The notes under the pieces were generated by a model that saw only the letters and a list, made by a program, of their open reading frames with translations, was not told the DNA's origin and did no database searches. Both the position numbers and the translations under genes were made by a program. From an uncultured Acetatifactor sp. (GTDB taxonomy: Bacteria; Bacillota; Clostridia; Lachnospirales; Lachnospiraceae): a stretch of 64,000 nt of DNA. How positions within the stretch are numbered: position 1 is the stretch's first letter; every line of letters starts with the position of its first letter. Where the stretch lies: assembly GCA_910589035.1 (NCBI GenBank), contig CAJUSI010000039.1, forward strand, positions 1 through 64,000. The letters run 5' to 3'. Shown piece after piece: positions 1 through 8,987 of this stretch.

Positions 1-1
1 C

Positions 2-514
2 AGGGTACATCTGGTTTCCATGCGGAGCATCCCGGAGGAAGCGCTTGGGAAGATGGATTCGGATCTGAAATATGTGCTGGGGCTGATGAAGTGCACCGGT
101 TCCAGGAAGAAGTACGAGGCGTTTATCCTGGAAAACAGAGAATATTTCAGCAGGATTCCGAAGAGCGCGGTAGATGTAATAGATGTGTGCACGAACATCG
201 GGAACATCAGGAAGTATCTGCAGTTTGAGCAGAATGAAACAGGAGAGGAGGAAGCGGATATGTGCAGAGCGCTGAATGAGATTGAGAAGCATGCGGAGAA
301 GAGGGGGAGGAAGCAGGGAATATCAGAAGGAATATCTCAGGGAATATCTCAAGGCATAACGCAAGGCATAACTCAGGGAATATCTCGGGGAGAGTCGCGC
401 CTTGCCTCCCTGATCAATAAGCTGGCTGTAGACGGCAGGACGGAGGATATAAAGCTGGCGGCGGCAGATGAAACCGCACGGAAGCATTTTTATCAGGAAT
501 ATGGGATTGCGTAA
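2..514 (+). CDS. Rpn-type PD-(D/E)XK nuclease/transposase, 3' part (5' end outside window)
   Basis: The frame is open to the first base of the window, so the ATG at 20 is probably internal and the catalytic N-terminal half is missing. What remains is the C-terminal half typical of the Rpn/PD-(D/E)XK 'transposase' family of Firmicutes: a helical segment (LENREYFSRIPKSAVDVI) followed by a run of four-residue GI(S/T)(Q/E) repeats (about residues 97-120 from the ATG) and a short helical tail. The repeats come from 12-bp tandem units. Family knowledge: Rpn proteins are DNA endonucleases linked to recombination. Here nothing can be said about the active site because it lies upstream. Two related genes or remnants occur at 38202 and 47629. 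Confidence 0.7.
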   Translation, partial: RVHLVSMRSIPEEALGKMDSDLKYVLGLMKCTGSRKKYEAFILENREYFSRIPKSAVDVIDVCTNIGNIRKYLQFEQNETGEEEADMCRALNEIEKHAEKRGRKQGISEGISQGISQGITQGITQGISRGESRLASLINKLAVDGRTEDIKLAAADETARKHFYQEYGIA

Positions 515-910
515 AAATAATTGTTATTTATACAGTACAAGGAGATGTTGTAAAAGATATGACAGGAATTCCGGGATTCTGCTTTACAAAGGTGAGAGAT
601 CTTACAAAAGGGTTATCGGTCAAGAAGCATACCGGCGCAGCGCCGGGACAATACCGGACAGCTTCCGATTACGCCCGGCCCCTTCTCCCGCTGCAGTGCG
701 AATAAACCTGGGATGAGCGTTTTCCTCCTTCATGGAGAATCTTTGTTTATACCATGAAAAACAGTGGTAATTTATGCTTCTATGCAATATAATCTCCTTT
801 GCGGGAGAGCGGTACGGGAGAAATGCTTTCTCCGCCATTGATCTTGCATCCGTTTCCGTCCAAGACAGCTTTCGCGTAAGCAGACCGGAAAACGGAAAAA
901 GGAGGAGAAA
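515..910. other. Intergenic stretch without a convincing gene
   Basis: This stretch separates the Rpn-type gene from the MFS gene. A 48-codon frame (559-705, plus strand) follows an AAGGAG about 14 bases upstream, but it resembles nothing I know. The last 12 bases before the MFS start hold a strong AGGAGG. Confidence 0.5.
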
Positions 911-2113
911 ATGAAAAACCAGTATCATAAAACGATTACCGCCTGCTTCCTGGGATATATCGTACAGGCCATCATCGTCAACTTTGCGCCGCTATTGTTT
1001 TTATTCTTTCAGAGAACCTACGGGATTCCGCTTTCCCAGATTACGCTGCTGGTGACCTTTAACTTTGGGATTCAGCTGCTGGTGGATTTTCTTTCCGTGG
1101 GGTTTGTAGATAAGATAGGGTATCGGGTTTCTCTGGTGGCGGCTCATATTCTGTCGGCAGCCGGCCTGATTCTTCTCACTATTCTACCGGATGTGCTGCC
1201 GTCTCCCTTTGCCGGGATTCTGATTGCCGTTATGATTTACGCGGTGGGCGGCGGGCTTCTGGAGGTGCTGGTAAGCCCTGTGGTGGAGTCGTGTCCCTCC
1301 GACACCATGGAAGAAGAGCATTCCAAGGAGAAGGCCATGAGCATGCTTCATTCCTTTTACTGCTGGGGACATGCCGGGGTGGTGCTGCTCTCCACATTGT
1401 TCTTCCGGGCGGCAGGAATTGAAAACTGGAAGATTCTGGCCGTCATCTGGGCACTCATCCCCATCGGCAACGCGCTGCTCTTCGCGAAGGTTCCCATCGC
1501 TCCGCTGATAAAGGAGGGCGAGACCGGCCTGGGACTGAAGGAGCTCTTCCGAATGAAGCTGTTCTGGATCCTGCTGATCATGATGGTATGCGCGGGCGCA
1601 AGCGAGCAGGCTGTAAGCCAGTGGGCTTCCACATTTGCGGAGAAGGGATTGGGGATCTCCAAGACAGCGGGGGATCTGGCCGGCCCCCTGGCGTTTGCGG
1701 TTCTCATGGGCACATCCAGGGTATTTTACGGCAAATACGGTGACAAGATTCATCTGGAACGCTTTATGGTCTGCAGCAGCTGCCTGTGCATCCTGTCTTA
1801 CCTGGGAATCTCCCTGCTGCCGCTCCCCCAGCTGAGCCTGATTGCCTGTGCCGTCTGCGGCCTGTCGGTGGGAATTATGTGGCCCGGAACCTTCAGCAAG
1901 GCGGCTGCGGCTCTGCCCAGAGGCGGGACGGCCATGTTCGCGCTGCTTGCTCTGGGCGGCGATGTGGGCTGTTCCGGCGGGCCCACTCTGGTGGGAATGG
2001 TGTCCGGGGCCCTGGGGGACAACCTGAAGATGGGAGTTCTGACGGGGACTGTTTTCCCGGTGTTGCTGCTCATCGGAATTCTTCTCTGCCGAAAAGTAAA
2101 AAGAGAATGTTAA
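911..2113 (+). CDS. MFS transporter
   Basis: This is a 400-residue, strongly hydrophobic protein with about 12 membrane segments, the normal size and topology of a major facilitator superfamily permease. The first segment starts at residue 9 and a loop rich in Glu and Lys (about 135-145) separates segments near the middle of the first half. The substrate cannot be told; the fold resembles the sugar or drug-H+ symporters of the family (FucP/YfkF-like), and the GH3 glucosidase next to it, converging from the other strand, makes a sugar possible. An AGGAGG sits six bases before the ATG. Only 26 bases separate its stop from the end of the GH3 gene. Confidence 0.85.
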   Translation: MKNQYHKTITACFLGYIVQAIIVNFAPLLFLFFQRTYGIPLSQITLLVTFNFGIQLLVDFLSVGFVDKIGYRVSLVAAHILSAAGLILLTILPDVLPSPFAGILIAVMIYAVGGGLLEVLVSPVVESCPSDTMEEEHSKEKAMSMLHSFYCWGHAGVVLLSTLFFRAAGIENWKILAVIWALIPIGNALLFAKVPIAPLIKEGETGLGLKELFRMKLFWILLIMMVCAGASEQAVSQWASTFAEKGLGISKTAGDLAGPLAFAVLMGTSRVFYGKYGDKIHLERFMVCSSCLCILSYLGISLLPLPQLSLIACAVCGLSVGIMWPGTFSKAAAALPRGGTAMFALLALGGDVGCSGGPTLVGMVSGALGDNLKMGVLTGTVFPVLLLIGILLCRKVKREC

Positions 2114-2139
2114 AAATCCCCGCGCAGACCCCTTATTTC

Positions 2140-4893
2140 TCATCCTTTGATTTCGAAGCTCCCTGTGAGCAGAATATCCGCCGCGTTGTCCCCCACCATA
2201 ATGCGGAATTCTCCGGGCTCCACATGCCACTGGAATTTTCTGTCCAGGGTGCGCATCTGCCTGCGGCCCAGGAAAAGCTCCACTCTCCGGCTCTCCCCGG
2301 GATACAGGGGCACCTTTTCAAAGCCTGCCAGCTCCCTTCCGGGCTTCACCGTGCCGGAAACCATGTCCCGCAGGTACAGCTGGGCCGTCTCTTCTCCGAA
2401 ATACTCTCCCTGGTTGGTCACGGTAAAGGATACCTTCACCTGCGCCCCGCTCTCCACCTGGGCCGCGGTGAGTCCGTCCCCTTCTATCCTCAGGTCACTG
2501 TAGCCAAAGCGGGTATAGGTCAGCCCGTAGCCGAAGGGATACAGGGGATTCCAGTCCATCTCCACATAGCGCCATCCGCCCCCGGGCAGACGGTTGTAAT
2601 TGCAGGGCACCTGTCCCACGGTTCTGGGGAAGGACATGGGCAGCCGTCCGGAAGGATATGTTTTCCCGAACAGGATCTCCGCAATGGCCCTGCCGCCCTT
2701 CTCCCCCGGGAACCAGCATTCCAGGATGGCCGGAATATGGGCCTCCTCCCAGGTCAGGGCCAGGGGACGGCCATTCTGCAGCACCAGAATGACCGGCGTT
2801 CCGGTGGCTGCGGCTTCCTTCAGGAATTCCTGCTGCTTTCCCGGCAGGGTCAGCTGCGTCCGGTCCAGATTCTCGCCGCAGGTTTCCCCATTGTCGCCCA
2901 GGCACAGGATGGCTATGTCAGCTTTTTTCACCAGATCCATGGCGGGCTTCCAGTCCTCCCGGCCCCTGTTGTAGCCCAGGACTACCCTGGCGCCCCTGGC
3001 ATCATTGCGGAATTCCAGGCGGATACGGTATTCCCTGTCTTTCTCAAATGTAAAGTCCGTCATCCGGGAAGCACCGTCTGCAGGGGCAGGCGCTGCCTCC
3101 GCACTCTTCCGTCCCGCAACACAGCCGGCCGTTACATCCGTGCTCTCCTGTCCCGGCTCTGTCCCGCCCGGATTTTGCCGCTCTGCCGGCTCTCCCTCCC
3201 GGCTGCCTTCCCCGTTCCAGGCATCGATTAACAGTTCGCCGTCCACATATAAACGCATACTGTCCTGTCCCGGAACGGCAATACAGCCCCGGAAGCTCTC
3301 CCGCGGCCTCAGACTGCCTGTCCAGACCACGGAGAAGCATTCCGCGTTCACATCCGCATGGGGCTTGGCGTAAATCCAGTTGAAATTCACCGTCCAGTCC
3401 CTTCTCGTCACCACCGGCTCTCCTCCGAGATCCCAATTATTATAATAACGCGCGGTAAGCCCCTGTTCTCCGTCCTCATCGGTAAGCCATCCCGGATGAA
3501 AAGGCGTCACCTTCTCTCCCAGATAGCTGCAGCCCTTTTCATAGAGAACTGTCCTGTCCTCCCCCGCCAGCTGCCGGATTCCTTCCAGGACTGTCACCAC
3601 ATGGGATTTCTCCGTATTCGTCGTGTAGTCTCCCAGTGCGGCTTCGTCCGCCCCCGGCCCGACCACGGCGATGGTTCTGCAGGAATCGGAAAGGGGAAGA
3701 ATTCTCCTTTCGTTTTTCAAAAGGCAGATTGACTTTCTGGCAATATGCAGGGCAATATCCTGATGAGCCGGACAGTGCACGGTCTCCTCCTGAAGGCTCT
3801 CGTCCACATAGGGATTCTCAAACAGGCCCAGGGCGAATTTCAGCTTCAGCACACGCCCGCAGGCCCTGTCCACCACCTCCGCCGGCATCTCCCCGCTTTC
3901 GACGAGACTGCGGATACTCTCCATCCATTCCTCATGGGTAAAGTCGTACAGCTGCAGATCCACCCCTGCCTCAAGCCCCTGTCGGATGGCTTCCCTGTTA
4001 TCCTTCGCCGTGAAAAAGCTGCCCTTCAGCCGGGCCACGGCTGTCATATCCGAGCGCACAAATCCGGGCATACCGTACTGTCCCCGCAGCACCTCCGTCA
4101 GCAGTTCATGATCCGACGCCACAGGCTGTCCGTCGATGGCCGTGTAGGAGCACATGGCATTCCAGGCGCCGCCCTCCGCAAAAGCCTGCTCGAACACGGG
4201 CAGCGCCCAGGCAAACACATCATGCCGCCCCATGGCGGCGGGGGCACAGTTCAATCCGCCCACCGGCGTCCCGTAGCCGCAGTAATGCTTGGGTTCCGCC
4301 GCCACCGTATCCTGCCGTTTCAGGTCCTCCCCCTGCATGCCCTTTACGATCTCCCGGGCGAATTCCCCGGACAGGTAAGTGTCCTCGCCGAAGGCTTCCT
4401 CCACCCTGCCGTAACGGGGATCCCAGCTCAAATCCATCACGGGATTCCAGGTTTCATGCACTCCGCTGGCCCTTGCTTCCGCCCCGATGGCCTGACCCAT
4501 CTGCCTGCCCAGCTGCGGCTCAAAGGTTCCCGCCAGACCGATCTGTTGGGGAAAGCAGGTTGCATGTCCGTCCAGGAGCCCGTGCAGCGCCTCCTCGCTG
4601 AACAGAAACGGAATGCCCAGCCTGGTCTTCTCCACCGCATAGCGCTGCAATTGGTTGGCAAGCCGGGAAGAAGCCGAGCGAAACTGCACGCTGCCCACGC
4701 TCCTGCCCTTCAAGGCCTTTTCAAATTCCTCCCAGCAAAATTCCTCCACCCTTCCGTCTGCATTTCTTTTGGTGTAATCTCCGATGATGGAGTACTGATC
4801 CGTCTGCATGATTTTTTCTTCCAGGGTCATCCTGGACAGCAGATCCGCCGTCCTCTCCTCTATGGACAGAGACGTGTTCCTGTATTTTTCCAT
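2140..4893 (-). CDS. Glycoside hydrolase family 3 beta-glucosidase-like enzyme with PA14 domain
   Basis: The 917-residue protein has the GH3 order: N-terminal (beta/alpha)8 domain (about 10-370), alpha/beta sandwich (about 390-820) interrupted by a PA14-type carbohydrate-binding insert (about 460-620), and a C-terminal fibronectin-III-like domain (about 840-905). The nucleophile aspartate is in GFVRSDMTAV (about residue 283); KHYCGYG is the substrate-binding motif. No signal peptide is seen, so it acts in the cytoplasm on imported oligosaccharides. The family removes beta-linked glucose, xylose or arabinose from non-reducing ends. Residues about 572-615 are a Gly/Glu/Pro/Ala-rich insert inside PA14, unlike the family. 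A promoter is visible at 5001-5029. Confidence 0.92.
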   Translation of the reverse strand: MEKYRNTSLSIEERTADLLSRMTLEEKIMQTDQYSIIGDYTKRNADGRVEEFCWEEFEKALKGRSVGSVQFRSASSRLANQLQRYAVEKTRLGIPFLFSEEALHGLLDGHATCFPQQIGLAGTFEPQLGRQMGQAIGAEARASGVHETWNPVMDLSWDPRYGRVEEAFGEDTYLSGEFAREIVKGMQGEDLKRQDTVAAEPKHYCGYGTPVGGLNCAPAAMGRHDVFAWALPVFEQAFAEGGAWNAMCSYTAIDGQPVASDHELLTEVLRGQYGMPGFVRSDMTAVARLKGSFFTAKDNREAIRQGLEAGVDLQLYDFTHEEWMESIRSLVESGEMPAEVVDRACGRVLKLKFALGLFENPYVDESLQEETVHCPAHQDIALHIARKSICLLKNERRILPLSDSCRTIAVVGPGADEAALGDYTTNTEKSHVVTVLEGIRQLAGEDRTVLYEKGCSYLGEKVTPFHPGWLTDEDGEQGLTARYYNNWDLGGEPVVTRRDWTVNFNWIYAKPHADVNAECFSVVWTGSLRPRESFRGCIAVPGQDSMRLYVDGELLIDAWNGEGSREGEPAERQNPGGTEPGQESTDVTAGCVAGRKSAEAAPAPADGASRMTDFTFEKDREYRIRLEFRNDARGARVVLGYNRGREDWKPAMDLVKKADIAILCLGDNGETCGENLDRTQLTLPGKQQEFLKEAAATGTPVILVLQNGRPLALTWEEAHIPAILECWFPGEKGGRAIAEILFGKTYPSGRLPMSFPRTVGQVPCNYNRLPGGGWRYVEMDWNPLYPFGYGLTYTRFGYSDLRIEGDGLTAAQVESGAQVKVSFTVTNQGEYFGEETAQLYLRDMVSGTVKPGRELAGFEKVPLYPGESRRVELFLGRRQMRTLDRKFQWHVEPGEFRIMVGDNAADILLTGSFEIKG

Positions 4894-5000
4894 GTCAAAA
4901 TCCTCCCTTTATCCGGCCGGGATTCCTTCCGAGCCTGCGGCTGTCATTTATGAATTCCCGGCTTTTTGGCTGCTGCACCTGTTCCGGCATTACTGCGAAA

Positions 5001-5029
5001 ATTATATCATTGAACTTGTATCATGTAAA
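5001..5029 (-). promoter_or_regulatory. Sigma-70-type promoter of the GH3 gene
   Basis: On the minus strand TTTACA (5029-5024) and TATAAT (5006-5001) are 17 bases apart, about 110 bases upstream of the GH3 start. The spacing and the perfect -10 support it; it is read by eye. Confidence 0.6.
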
Positions 5030-5142
5030 TGATTCAAGCGTCAAAAAGTTTTAAAGCATAACTTGTGCCGATTATTTCCCAAATTGCGCCTTGATTGGCC
5101 TTATTAAATCCAGGTGTTGTTATTGAAAACATGAAGAAACCA

Positions 5143-5170
5143 TTGACTTATTTTCCAGGTGTTATATAGT
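5143..5170 (+). promoter_or_regulatory. Promoter of the 810-residue protein gene
   Basis: TTGACT (5143-5148) and TATAGT (5165-5170) are 16 bases apart, about 75 bases before the start codon. The sequence CCAGGTGTT occurs at 5111 and again at 5155, flanking the -35, and could be a pair of operator half-sites. The intergenic region 4894-5244 holds nothing else that I can read apart from the divergent GH3 promoter. Confidence 0.55.
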
Positions 5171-5244
5171 GGAAATTAACAAAAACAATTTCCGCAAAAG
5201 AATGGGCCGGTCGCGCCGTTCTTTTCGGATAAGAGGAGGTCCTC

Positions 5245-7677
5245 ATGAAAATAGCTTTTGGAAAAGCAGAACTTACTCTGTCGGAAAAAGGCCTTATCAC
5301 CGATATTACCTTCCACGGCAGCTCCGTCTTCCCCGCAGGCCTGACTTCCTGCCTGATTCGGGCATTTGCCGGAAACAGGCCCATGGAAGTCCGCCATGTC
5401 AGCCTGGAAAAAGACTGCCTGACCTTTTTCTTTGAAGATGTGCCTGACACGGTTTCCCTTTTGATTACCCAAAAGGAAGCGTATACTGTCTTCGAAGTGG
5501 AGAGCTGTCCCCGCTGCATTGACTTTTTGACCGTTGGGCCTGTTGTGACCACACTCAATGATGTAGTGGGGGATGTCATCGGCGTGGTGCAGGGCGGCGA
5601 TGCGGCCATCGGCATCCAGGCTCTCAACACAAAGACCCTGCCTGGCTTTCCGTATGAACTGGCCCCCCACAGGCTCCATATTTCCCGGGACGCCACCTCT
5701 TCCCTGACCGTGGGCAGCATAGAAGGCATTTCTTCCGCGGCGTATACCATGCCCTTTGGAAGCGTCCTGCAGCTGTTCGGTGAAAACAGGCGCAGGGACC
5801 GGATCAAGACTGTGGAATATGCCGAAAACTGTATTCCCGCGCCTGCCCTGGACGATGAGGACGCCGACATCAGAGGCTGCTGTTTCGCCCTGTTTGCCTG
5901 TAACAGGGAGGATGCGCTGGATACCATCGGCAGGCTGGAGCTGCAGGAAGGTCTTCCGCACCCCACCCTGGACGGGGAGTGGCTGAAAAAGTCGCGGAGA
6001 GCCCGCTGCTCCTATCTGATCGGCGAGTTTGGAGTCGAGAACGTGGATAAGATGCTTTCCTATGCCGAAATGGGCGGCTTTTCCTGCCTCTATCACCCGG
6101 AGCCCTTCGAATCCTGGGGACATTTCGTCCTTCGGCAGGATCAGTTTCCCGCAGGAGACGCTTCCCTGAAAGAATGCGTGGAGAAGGCCGGAGCTCTCGG
6201 AATGCGGATGGGCCTCCATACCCTCTCCGCCTTTACCAGTACCCGGGACGCCTATGTGACGCCCGTCCCCCACAAGGACCTGAAGACCATGCTGCCGGGA
6301 GTCCTGGAAGAGGCCCTGAACAATGAAGATGCAGAAATAACCGTCCGGGCGATGGCCGGCCTTACCCTGGAGTCCACGCTGTCCTGCATCCGGATCGGGG
6401 ACGAGCTGATCCAATACGCCGGATATGAAATCCTTCCCGGCGATACTGCCTCCCCGCAAGACTGCGGAACAGCGCTCCCTGCCGATACGGTTTCCCTCCA
6501 GGGCCGCGGAACACCGCTCTCTGCCGGTAACGCCCCCGTCGCTGTCCTGAAAGGCTGCACCAGAGGCGCCTTCGGCACCGCAGTCTCGTCCCATCCGGCA
6601 GGCTGCCAGGTAAGCAAGCTGATCGACTATCCCTACCGGACTCTGTTTCCCGACATCCGGCTGCAGGATCGTTTTTCAGACAGGCTCGCGGAACTCTTCA
6701 ACCGGACGGGTGTGAGCCAGATTTCTTTCGACGGACTGGAGGGCTGTGAATGGACAGGCGAAGGCGAATACTCGGAAAACCGTTTCTGCATGAGATGGTA
6801 TGACCAGATAGACCACCTTGTCCTGAACGATGCCTCCAGGCTTCATCATTTCCTGTGGCATATGAACACCAGGATGAACTGGGGCGAGCCCTGGGGAGAG
6901 GAAATGCGCACCGGCCAGGTGGAAGGCCGCATTCGGAACCAGGAATTTTTCCGTAAGAATCTCTTCCCTGCAATGCTGGGATGGTTCCTGATCCGCAAGG
7001 CCAACCGGAAATTCGAGGCCAGCACCCTGGCAGATATGGAATGGGCCCTGTCCGAGGCAGCCGGATTTGATGCCGGATTTTCCCTGTCCGCCGGCTGCGA
7101 TACCCTGGACGGCTTGGGCAACAGCACGGAAATCCTGGAAGCCGTCAGGAACTGGGAACTGCTGCGCTTTGAGAATCGTTTCAGCGACGAACTGAAGGAA
7201 CTGCTGAAGAAGCCGGAAACGGAATGGCATCTGGAAAAGGAAGACGATCACCTGTTCCGCCTTTATCCCATGGCCATCACCAGGCCCCTTATCTGTGATT
7301 TGCTGGAAATGCAGCCGGGACAGCCGGGCGGCTCCGACTGGACGCTTAACAATCCCCTGGAAAAGCAGAGCTTCTCCTTCCGCATGAAAGTAGAGGGGTA
7401 CGGTTATATTGAGAATCCCAGGTTCTATAATAAGTACGGTATGCTGCAGTTCCGGACTGTAGTGAAGGGCGGGCAGTATCTGCTCTTTGACGGGCAGGAA
7501 GCTTATGTCACGGACAGGAATTACAATCGGCTGTCCCGGGCTGAATACAGCGGCAGCTGCCAGATTGATCACGGGGCCGCACAGCTGAGCTTCGGATGTT
7601 CCTTCGGCGGCGAGGAAGGGCCTGAGGTACAGGTGCGGCTCATTACAAGATCCGAACCATACCTGATCCGCAGATAA
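5245..7677 (+). CDS. Uncharacterised 810-residue putative glycosidase-like protein
   Basis: I do not recognise this family with certainty. The sequence divides into a beta-rich N-terminal part (about 1-230), a central part with (beta/alpha)-barrel character (about 240-640; motifs ESWGHF, MGLHTLSAF, QISFDGLEG, MNTRMNWGEPWGEE) and a beta-rich C-terminal part (about 680-810). The DGLEG, NWGEPWGEE and WGHF stretches, rich in Asp, Glu and Trp at strand ends, look like a sugar-binding active site, and the gene lies opposite a GH3 enzyme. There is no signal peptide, so it should be cytoplasmic. Residues about 400-435 are an insert made of two 14-residue tandem repeats plus a partial third. The start is supported by AGAGGAGG five bases upstream. 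Function as a glycoside hydrolase is an inference. Confidence 0.75.
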   Translation: MKIAFGKAELTLSEKGLITDITFHGSSVFPAGLTSCLIRAFAGNRPMEVRHVSLEKDCLTFFFEDVPDTVSLLITQKEAYTVFEVESCPRCIDFLTVGPVVTTLNDVVGDVIGVVQGGDAAIGIQALNTKTLPGFPYELAPHRLHISRDATSSLTVGSIEGISSAAYTMPFGSVLQLFGENRRRDRIKTVEYAENCIPAPALDDEDADIRGCCFALFACNREDALDTIGRLELQEGLPHPTLDGEWLKKSRRARCSYLIGEFGVENVDKMLSYAEMGGFSCLYHPEPFESWGHFVLRQDQFPAGDASLKECVEKAGALGMRMGLHTLSAFTSTRDAYVTPVPHKDLKTMLPGVLEEALNNEDAEITVRAMAGLTLESTLSCIRIGDELIQYAGYEILPGDTASPQDCGTALPADTVSLQGRGTPLSAGNAPVAVLKGCTRGAFGTAVSSHPAGCQVSKLIDYPYRTLFPDIRLQDRFSDRLAELFNRTGVSQISFDGLEGCEWTGEGEYSENRFCMRWYDQIDHLVLNDASRLHHFLWHMNTRMNWGEPWGEEMRTGQVEGRIRNQEFFRKNLFPAMLGWFLIRKANRKFEASTLADMEWALSEAAGFDAGFSLSAGCDTLDGLGNSTEILEAVRNWELLRFENRFSDELKELLKKPETEWHLEKEDDHLFRLYPMAITRPLICDLLEMQPGQPGGSDWTLNNPLEKQSFSFRMKVEGYGYIENPRFYNKYGMLQFRTVVKGGQYLLFDGQEAYVTDRNYNRLSRAEYSGSCQIDHGAAQLSFGCSFGGEEGPEVQVRLITRSEPYLIRR
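6442..6540 (+). repeat. 42-bp tandem repeat inside the 810-residue protein gene
   Basis: Units begin at 6442 (GATACTGCC), 6484 (GATACGGTT) and, degenerate, 6526. They encode a 14-residue unit, DTxSxQxxGTxLxA. The period keeps the frame, so copy number could vary without breaking the gene. Confidence 0.75.
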
Positions 7678-7751
7678 CGGTAATTCGGCCTTGTAATGCA
7701 GGCGGAAGGCAATCGGCCGGGTATTGTATAATCATTGAATTATACAGAAAG

Positions 7752-7770
7752 CTGCCGGAAAATCCGGCAG
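7752..7770 (+). terminator. Hairpin after the 810-residue protein gene
   Basis: CTGCCGGA-aaa-TCCGGCAG is a perfect 8-bp hairpin 75 bases after the stop. It is followed by a mixed A-rich tail rather than a T run, so termination is uncertain. Confidence 0.4.
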
Positions 7771-7844
7771 GAATTTAGCAGAAAAAATAAAAAAGTGTGG
7801 ACTTATAATTATTTTTGTGGTAAATTGAATAAAGAATAATGCCT

Positions 7845-7886
7845 AAAAACAGATAGCGTGTCTTATGCATTACGCTGTCTGTTTTT
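7845..7886 (+). terminator. Rho-independent terminator
   Basis: AAAAACAGATAGCGT and ACGCTGTCTGTTTTT form a 15-base stem with one mismatch and end in T5. The long distance (170 bases) from the preceding stop leaves room for a small RNA between 7678 and 7886, but I see no clear promoter for one. The rest of 7678-8026 holds nothing else. Confidence 0.6.
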
Positions 7887-8026
7887 GCTTTATGTACATG
7901 GTTTTATAAGCTTCCTTCTGCTTTTGCCCGTGAGCGGAATAATCTTTTTGTCCAGGCAGTCCGGCACTGCCAAAACATTACCGCTTCACTGACAGCCTAT
8001 GCAACCATGACGGGGAGATTGTCATA

Positions 8027-8944
8027 ATGGAAAAAATTCTGATTGTAGACGACAGTATTGTGCAGGCCGCCCAGTTAAAATCTATTCTGGACGACGAATA
8101 TGAAATTATCATTGCGCACACAGCGGAAGACGGACTCCGGCTTGCAGGCAGTGAATCGCTTTCCCTGATTCTGCTGGATGTGGTGATGCCTGATATGGAT
8201 GGTTTCACTTTGCTGAAGAAGCTGCAGGAGCAGATCATTACACAGAATATCCCTGTAATTCTGGTTACCAGCCTTTCCGATGTGGCAGATGAGCAGCGAG
8301 GTCTTGTCCTGGGCGCCGTGGATTATATCACGAAGCCGTTTCACGCCCTGATTGTCAAAGCAAGGGTCAACACACATGTCAAGCTGTACCGGTATCGCAG
8401 GCAGGTGGAGTGGCAGTCCATGACCGATCAGCTGACAGGAGTCGCCAACCGGCGCAGATATGAACGCTACAGCTTTACAAAGTGGAACGAGGTCATTCGG
8501 CTGCATGTCCCTTTCTCTATTTATATGTTTGATATTGATCGTTTTAAAGTATATAATGACACCTTCGGGCATCCTGCCGGAGATAAGGTAATTACTGCCG
8601 TAGCCATGACCATAGCCTCCCACCTGCAGCGCAGCACGGACTTTCTCGCCCGCTATGGAGGAGAGGAGTTTGTGGCGATTTCCATAGGTGATCATTCCCA
8701 TCAAATATTTCATCATGTGAAAAAGATCCGAAAGGCAGTAGAGAACCTTCATATTCCTCATGACGGGTTCGTATCCCAATGGGTTACCGTCAGTGTGGGA
8801 GGTGTTACCGTTGTCCCCGACAGGGACAGCTCCTATGAACATTATCTGAAAATTGCCGATGCCATGCTGTACAACGCCAAGGAAAGCGGCCGGAATACTG
8901 TCGTCTGGGCCGACGAGAAGCTGGGGCAGCTGCGGGAAAGATAA
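8027..8944 (+). CDS. Response regulator with diguanylate cyclase (GGDEF) domain, PleD-like
   Basis: The 305-residue protein joins a receiver domain (1-120) to a GGDEF domain (about 135-300). The phosphoacceptor aspartate is in LILLDVVMPDMDG; the conserved Lys is in DYITKPFHA. The catalytic loop is RYGGEEF, an active GGEEF variant, and RSTD five residues before it matches the RxxD inhibitory site, so product feedback by c-di-GMP is likely. The role is phosphorylation-controlled synthesis of c-di-GMP from two GTP. No histidine kinase lies next to it, so its partner is elsewhere. It stands alone and is closed by a terminator at 8948. Confidence 0.93.
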   Translation: MEKILIVDDSIVQAAQLKSILDDEYEIIIAHTAEDGLRLAGSESLSLILLDVVMPDMDGFTLLKKLQEQIITQNIPVILVTSLSDVADEQRGLVLGAVDYITKPFHALIVKARVNTHVKLYRYRRQVEWQSMTDQLTGVANRRRYERYSFTKWNEVIRLHVPFSIYMFDIDRFKVYNDTFGHPAGDKVITAVAMTIASHLQRSTDFLARYGGEEFVAISIGDHSHQIFHHVKKIRKAVENLHIPHDGFVSQWVTVSVGGVTVVPDRDSSYEHYLKIADAMLYNAKESGRNTVVWADEKLGQLRER

Positions 8945-8947
8945 CGG

Positions 8948-8982
8948 AAAACCGCCTGCAGGCCGGCTGCAGAGCGGTTTTT
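8948..8982. terminator. Bidirectional terminator between convergent genes
   Basis: AAAACCGC (8948-8955) pairs with GCGGTTTT (8974-8981), with an internal CTGCAG palindrome in the loop. It sits in the 43 bases between the diguanylate cyclase and AraC stops and can serve both strands. Confidence 0.7.
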
Positions 8983-8987
8983 CAGTC

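Noticed and set aside
559..705. 48-codon frame after AAGGAG
   Set aside because: No recognisable family, poor spacing of the ribosome site, and low-complexity ending.
3745..4953. 402-codon frame opposite the GH3 gene
   Set aside because: Antisense shadow of a clearly conserved enzyme; rich in His, Arg and Pro as such shadows are.
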